Source: JBCFAY01 sp038562375 (GTDB taxonomy: Bacteria > Bacillota > Clostridia > Christensenellales > CAG-138). From it: 64,000 nucleotides of DNA. Below the pieces are notes generated by a model. The model searched no databases and was not told where the DNA came from. It saw only the letters and a program-made list of their open reading frames with translations. This document shows, in pieces, positions 61,521 through 64,000 of this stretch. The translations under genes and the position numbers were made by a program. The stretch's first letter is position 1, and every line of letters starts with the position of its first letter. The DNA lies in the NCBI GenBank assembly GCA_038562375.1, contig JBCFAY010000013.1, forward strand, positions 1 to 64,000, written 5' to 3'.

Positions 61521-61566
61521 AAAACTGATTTTGCCGCGGGATGCGGGGCGAGGCGGAAAAGAGTCA

Positions 61567-62403
61567 ATGATTTTATCGCGCATCGACAGCAAGTATCCGG
61601 ATATGACGCCCGGGCAGAAAACCATCGCCGATTATATCGCGGCACGGCTGCGCGAGGCAGCGTACATGAACGCCAAGGAACTTGCGTCAAAGACAGGCAT
61701 GAGCGAATCGGGAGTCGTGCGCTTCGCGGCGTTCCTCGGCTACGCGGGCTTCAAGGAAATGCAAAAGGACATTCAGGCCGATGTCAAAGCCACCTGGTCG
61801 ATCATGGAATCCTTTCAAAATGCGCTTGAGGCGGATCGGGAGAATGGCAGCGACAGCCGCCATATCTACAATCAGGCGATAAAGAACCTCAACGATACCG
61901 TTGCCGCCGTTTCGGAGGAGCTGTATGAACAGGCGATACGCCTGATCTTTGAAGCCGACAGGATCGGAGTGGTCGGCACCCGCGTCGCGGTCGCGCCGGC
62001 GCTGACGCTGCAGGTGCTCCTCAACCAACTCGTGCCCAACGTCCATCTTTTGATCCCGAACATGGACACCACCTTCGACATGCTGCGTACCTGGGGCGAG
62101 AAGGATCTTTTGATCGGGTTTTCGTTCATGCGTGCAAAAAATTTTTCATATGATATCATTTCTTACGGCAAGGAAAGGGGCTGCCGGATTCTCTCCGTAT
62201 GCGACAGCTACCGCAACTCGATCGCAGCGCTCGGGGACGTCGTGTTCCCCGTACAAAGCGAATCCGCATTCCTTTCCTTCGTACCCACCATGTATGTGAT
62301 CGACACCCTTCTTTATAAGATCTCAAAGCGCATCGGGCAGGCCTATCCGGAGAACATGATGCAGATCGAAGATATCATCAATCGGTTCGTCAATCACAAA
62401 TAA
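61567..62403 (+). CDS. RpiR family regulator (HTH + SIS)
   Basis: The 278-aa protein has an HTH_6 domain (residues 1-77; ASKTGMSESGVVRFAAFLGYAGFKEMQ) and a SIS domain (about 120-255). SIS domains bind phosphosugars; IGVVGTRVAVAPALT is the loop that would hold the ligand, with a Thr-Arg in place of the usual Ser-rich GxGxS. It probably controls the uptake operon that begins 165 bp downstream. Confidence 0.88.
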   Translation: MILSRIDSKYPDMTPGQKTIADYIAARLREAAYMNAKELASKTGMSESGVVRFAAFLGYAGFKEMQKDIQADVKATWSIMESFQNALEADRENGSDSRHIYNQAIKNLNDTVAAVSEELYEQAIRLIFEADRIGVVGTRVAVAPALTLQVLLNQLVPNVHLLIPNMDTTFDMLRTWGEKDLLIGFSFMRAKNFSYDIISYGKERGCRILSVCDSYRNSIAALGDVVFPVQSESAFLSFVPTMYVIDTLLYKISKRIGQAYPENMMQIEDIINRFVNHK

Positions 62404-62452
62404 GCCGCTACGCAGGCGCAAAACAACGCAGAGGGGAAAAGTTGCCATTATT

Positions 62453-62511
62453 TTGCAAATAAAATTGCAAATAATTTATATATTGCAAGAAATATTGACT
62501 AGAGATATAAT
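62453..62511 (+). promoter_or_regulatory. BMP operon promoter with TTGCAA repeats
   Basis: The promoter is TTGCAA (62483-62488), 17 bp, TATAAT (62506-62511). TTGCAAATAA occurs at 62453 and 62465, and TTGCAAGAAA at 62483 overlaps the -35 box. The iterated motif is a candidate RpiR binding site. Confidence 0.55.
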
Positions 62512-62567
62512 AAGGGACAGATCAACATATCTCCATCCACAAATAAGTTCATTTCAGGAGGGAAACA

Positions 62568-63623
62568 ATGAAAAAACAAAAATGGATCGTCTGGTTCCTG
62601 ATCGTTGCGATGCTGCTGACTACCACAGCATGCGCCCCTGCGACGACAACCCCGTCGGATCAGCCCACGACGGCGCCCGAGGCGAGCGCTGCGCCGGAGC
62701 CGACCGAAGCGCCCAAGGCCGAGTATAAGGTAGCGGTATTGCTGCCGGGCTCCATCAATGACGGCGGCTGGTGCACGACCGGCTATGAGGCCGCAAAGGC
62801 TGCCGCAGAATCCATCGGCGCAGAATTCAGCTACACGGAAACCTCCTCTCAGCAGGACGCTATCGACGCCCTTACCGATTACGGCGACAGGGGCTTCACG
62901 GTCGTATACTGCCACAGCTATGATTATCAGGACGCCTGCGCGAGGGTTGCGGCGGACTATCCGAACACGCAGTTCATCACCTCGGGCGGCACTACGATGA
63001 CCGACAACATCACCCCGATCTATGTCAAGTCAGAGCAGGCTTCCTACATGCTTGGCGTGCTGGCCGCGAAGATGACGACCACCAAGAAGGTCGGCGTCAT
63101 CGGGAGCGAGGAGCTTCCCGCGATCACCAAGACGCTCAAGGGCTTTGCGCAGGGCGTGACCGATACCGATCCTTCGGTCGAGGTCGTAACGACCTACCTT
63201 GGAACCGGCACGGACGTGGGCAAGGGCCGCGAGGCGGCGCTCGCGCTGATCAACAACTCCTGCGATATGCTCTTCTGCAGCGCGAATGCAGCCGCGCAGG
63301 GCGTGTTCCAGGCTGTTGACGAAAGCAAGGACAAGGGCGTACTGGGCTTTGGAAGCTATGCGCGCATCACCCTTCAGTACCCGGAGAGCTTCGTTGCGGA
63401 CATGGTTTCGCAGTATGAGCCGGTCTTTACGGAGATGGCGGGCAAGATCGTGGACGGCACGTTCGTTCCCGGCCAGCAGTATTTCGCCGACATCTTCAAC
63501 GGCGGAGCCCAGGTTTTCTTCAATGAAAAGATGCCGATCAGCGCGGATGCCCAGGCCGCTTATGACAAAGCGTTGGAAGCGTTTAAGTCGGACAGCATTA
63601 AGATCGACATCGGCGAGTATTAA
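62568..63623 (+). CDS. BMP family substrate-binding lipoprotein
   Basis: The 351-aa protein has a lipoprotein signal (LIVAMLLTTTAC), then a Thr/Pro/Ala linker and a BMP (PnrA-like) domain starting KVAVLLPGSINDGGWCTTGYEAAK. BMP proteins bind nucleosides or related small molecules for ABC import. A hairpin after the stop may reduce readthrough to the ATPase gene, giving more binding protein than transporter. Confidence 0.9.
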   Translation: MKKQKWIVWFLIVAMLLTTTACAPATTTPSDQPTTAPEASAAPEPTEAPKAEYKVAVLLPGSINDGGWCTTGYEAAKAAAESIGAEFSYTETSSQQDAIDALTDYGDRGFTVVYCHSYDYQDACARVAADYPNTQFITSGGTTMTDNITPIYVKSEQASYMLGVLAAKMTTTKKVGVIGSEELPAITKTLKGFAQGVTDTDPSVEVVTTYLGTGTDVGKGREAALALINNSCDMLFCSANAAAQGVFQAVDESKDKGVLGFGSYARITLQYPESFVADMVSQYEPVFTEMAGKIVDGTFVPGQQYFADIFNGGAQVFFNEKMPISADAQAAYDKALEAFKSDSIKIDIGEY

Positions 63624-63680
63624 AAAGCCGGGGACGGCGCGCACAGTGTGCTGTGTCAAGGCAATTTAACGTATGAGAGT

Positions 63681-63722
63681 GGCCGCCGTGCACTTGGAAG
63701 GGATCTGCATGGCGGCCGTTTT
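63681..63722 (+). terminator. attenuating hairpin between binding protein and ATPase
   Basis: GGCCGCCGTGC (63681-63691) pairs with GCATGGCGGCC (63707-63717) with one G-T pair, then GTTTT. A partial terminator is likely. Confidence 0.6.
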
Positions 63723-63756
63723 CCACGGATTCTCGAGTGTATGAGGAGGGTGTTGC

Positions 63757-64000
63757 ATGTACGCACTGGAAATCAGGGGTTTTACAAAAGCCTTTGGTAC
63801 GCTTGTTGCAAATAATGATATTTCGCTGACCCTCGAAAAGGGAGAGGTACTGGCCATACTCGGTGAGAACGGCGCCGGCAAGACTACGCTGATGCGCGGC
63901 ATCTACGGGATGGAGGTTCCCGATAGCGGAGAGATGTATCTTTCGGGCGAACGTGTCGTAATTCGATCGCCAAAGGATGCCATACGGCATGGGATCGGCA
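63757..64000 (+). CDS. ABC transporter ATP-binding protein (sugar/nucleoside type), partial
   Basis: The first 81 residues of the ATPase run off the window end. They read MYALEIRGFTKAFG, then Walker A LGENGAGKTTLMRGIYG and a Q-loop-preceding MEVPDSGEM. Together with the BMP lipoprotein it fits a YufN-YufO-type importer, whose ATPase is usually a tandem two-domain protein of about 500 aa; permease genes would follow. GGAGGG precedes the ATG. Confidence 0.9.
   Translation, partial: MYALEIRGFTKAFGTLVANNDISLTLEKGEVLAILGENGAGKTTLMRGIYGMEVPDSGEMYLSGERVVIRSPKDAIRHGIG

Overview
This is a 64-kb stretch of a GC-rich Firmicute chromosome, most likely an uncultured member of the Clostridia. The evidence is the cysteine T-box leader, class III glutamine synthetase, three sortases, a secG-rnr neighbourhood, a split-subunit glycine cleavage system (GcvPA/GcvPB), an RpiR/BMP-lipoprotein uptake locus, and purine-rich Shine-Dalgarno sites with TTG/GTG starts. 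The assignment below class level is inference.

Layout. 0-10.5 kb is accessory in character. It holds a permuted papain-like peptidase, a VanZ-like membrane protein and a NodB-type deacetylase. A minus-strand operon follows: TetR, flavodoxin, a frameshifted FMN-binding protein, an HExxH peptidase and an alpha/beta hydrolase. Then come a divergent pair of small genes with a ribbon-helix-helix regulator, a membrane diguanylate cyclase, and small membrane and HTH genes. 10.6-22.0 kb is a badly deleted prophage ending at the 3' end of a tRNA-Ala(CGC) gene. It keeps a terminase fragment, TerL, portal, a minor capsid protein with a polymorphic-toxin-like C-terminus plus immunity-like gene, scaffold, half a capsid gene joined to the end of a tail-fibre gene, an SGNH hydrolase, endolysin and holin genes. 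A cargo block follows, with a BECR-like nuclease/DUF2283 pair and a TRADD-N-associated-type membrane protein. Integrase, repressor, replication and most tail genes are absent.

From 22 kb on the sequence is mostly core genome. rnr and secG come first, then small membrane proteins, tsaD, an M3 peptidase lipoprotein, argS and serS. Next are a DUF815-type ATPase, glnN, murG, a HEAT-RNA methyltransferase fusion, sortase/LiaF-like envelope genes and the T-box-controlled cysE-cysS. Two SH3-sortase B proteins and gcvT-H-PA-PB follow. A divergent SDR/serine-palmitoyltransferase-like pair is next. A six-gene polyamine operon (speD, speA, speE, speB, a carboxynorspermidine-dehydrogenase-like gene, nspC) encodes both the SAM-decarboxylase and the carboxyspermidine routes. 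The window ends in an RpiR regulator, a BMP lipoprotein and the start of its ABC ATPase.

The most unusual material is non-coding. A 277-bp nested inverted-repeat element sits between argS and serS. Two, possibly three, copies of a structured repeat lie directly behind stop codons, and their stems differ in sequence but keep pairing. A roughly 450-nt hairpin-rich leader precedes speD. The toxin/immunity insert in the phage head operon and the cargo block next to the tRNA are the best candidates for accessory conflict systems.
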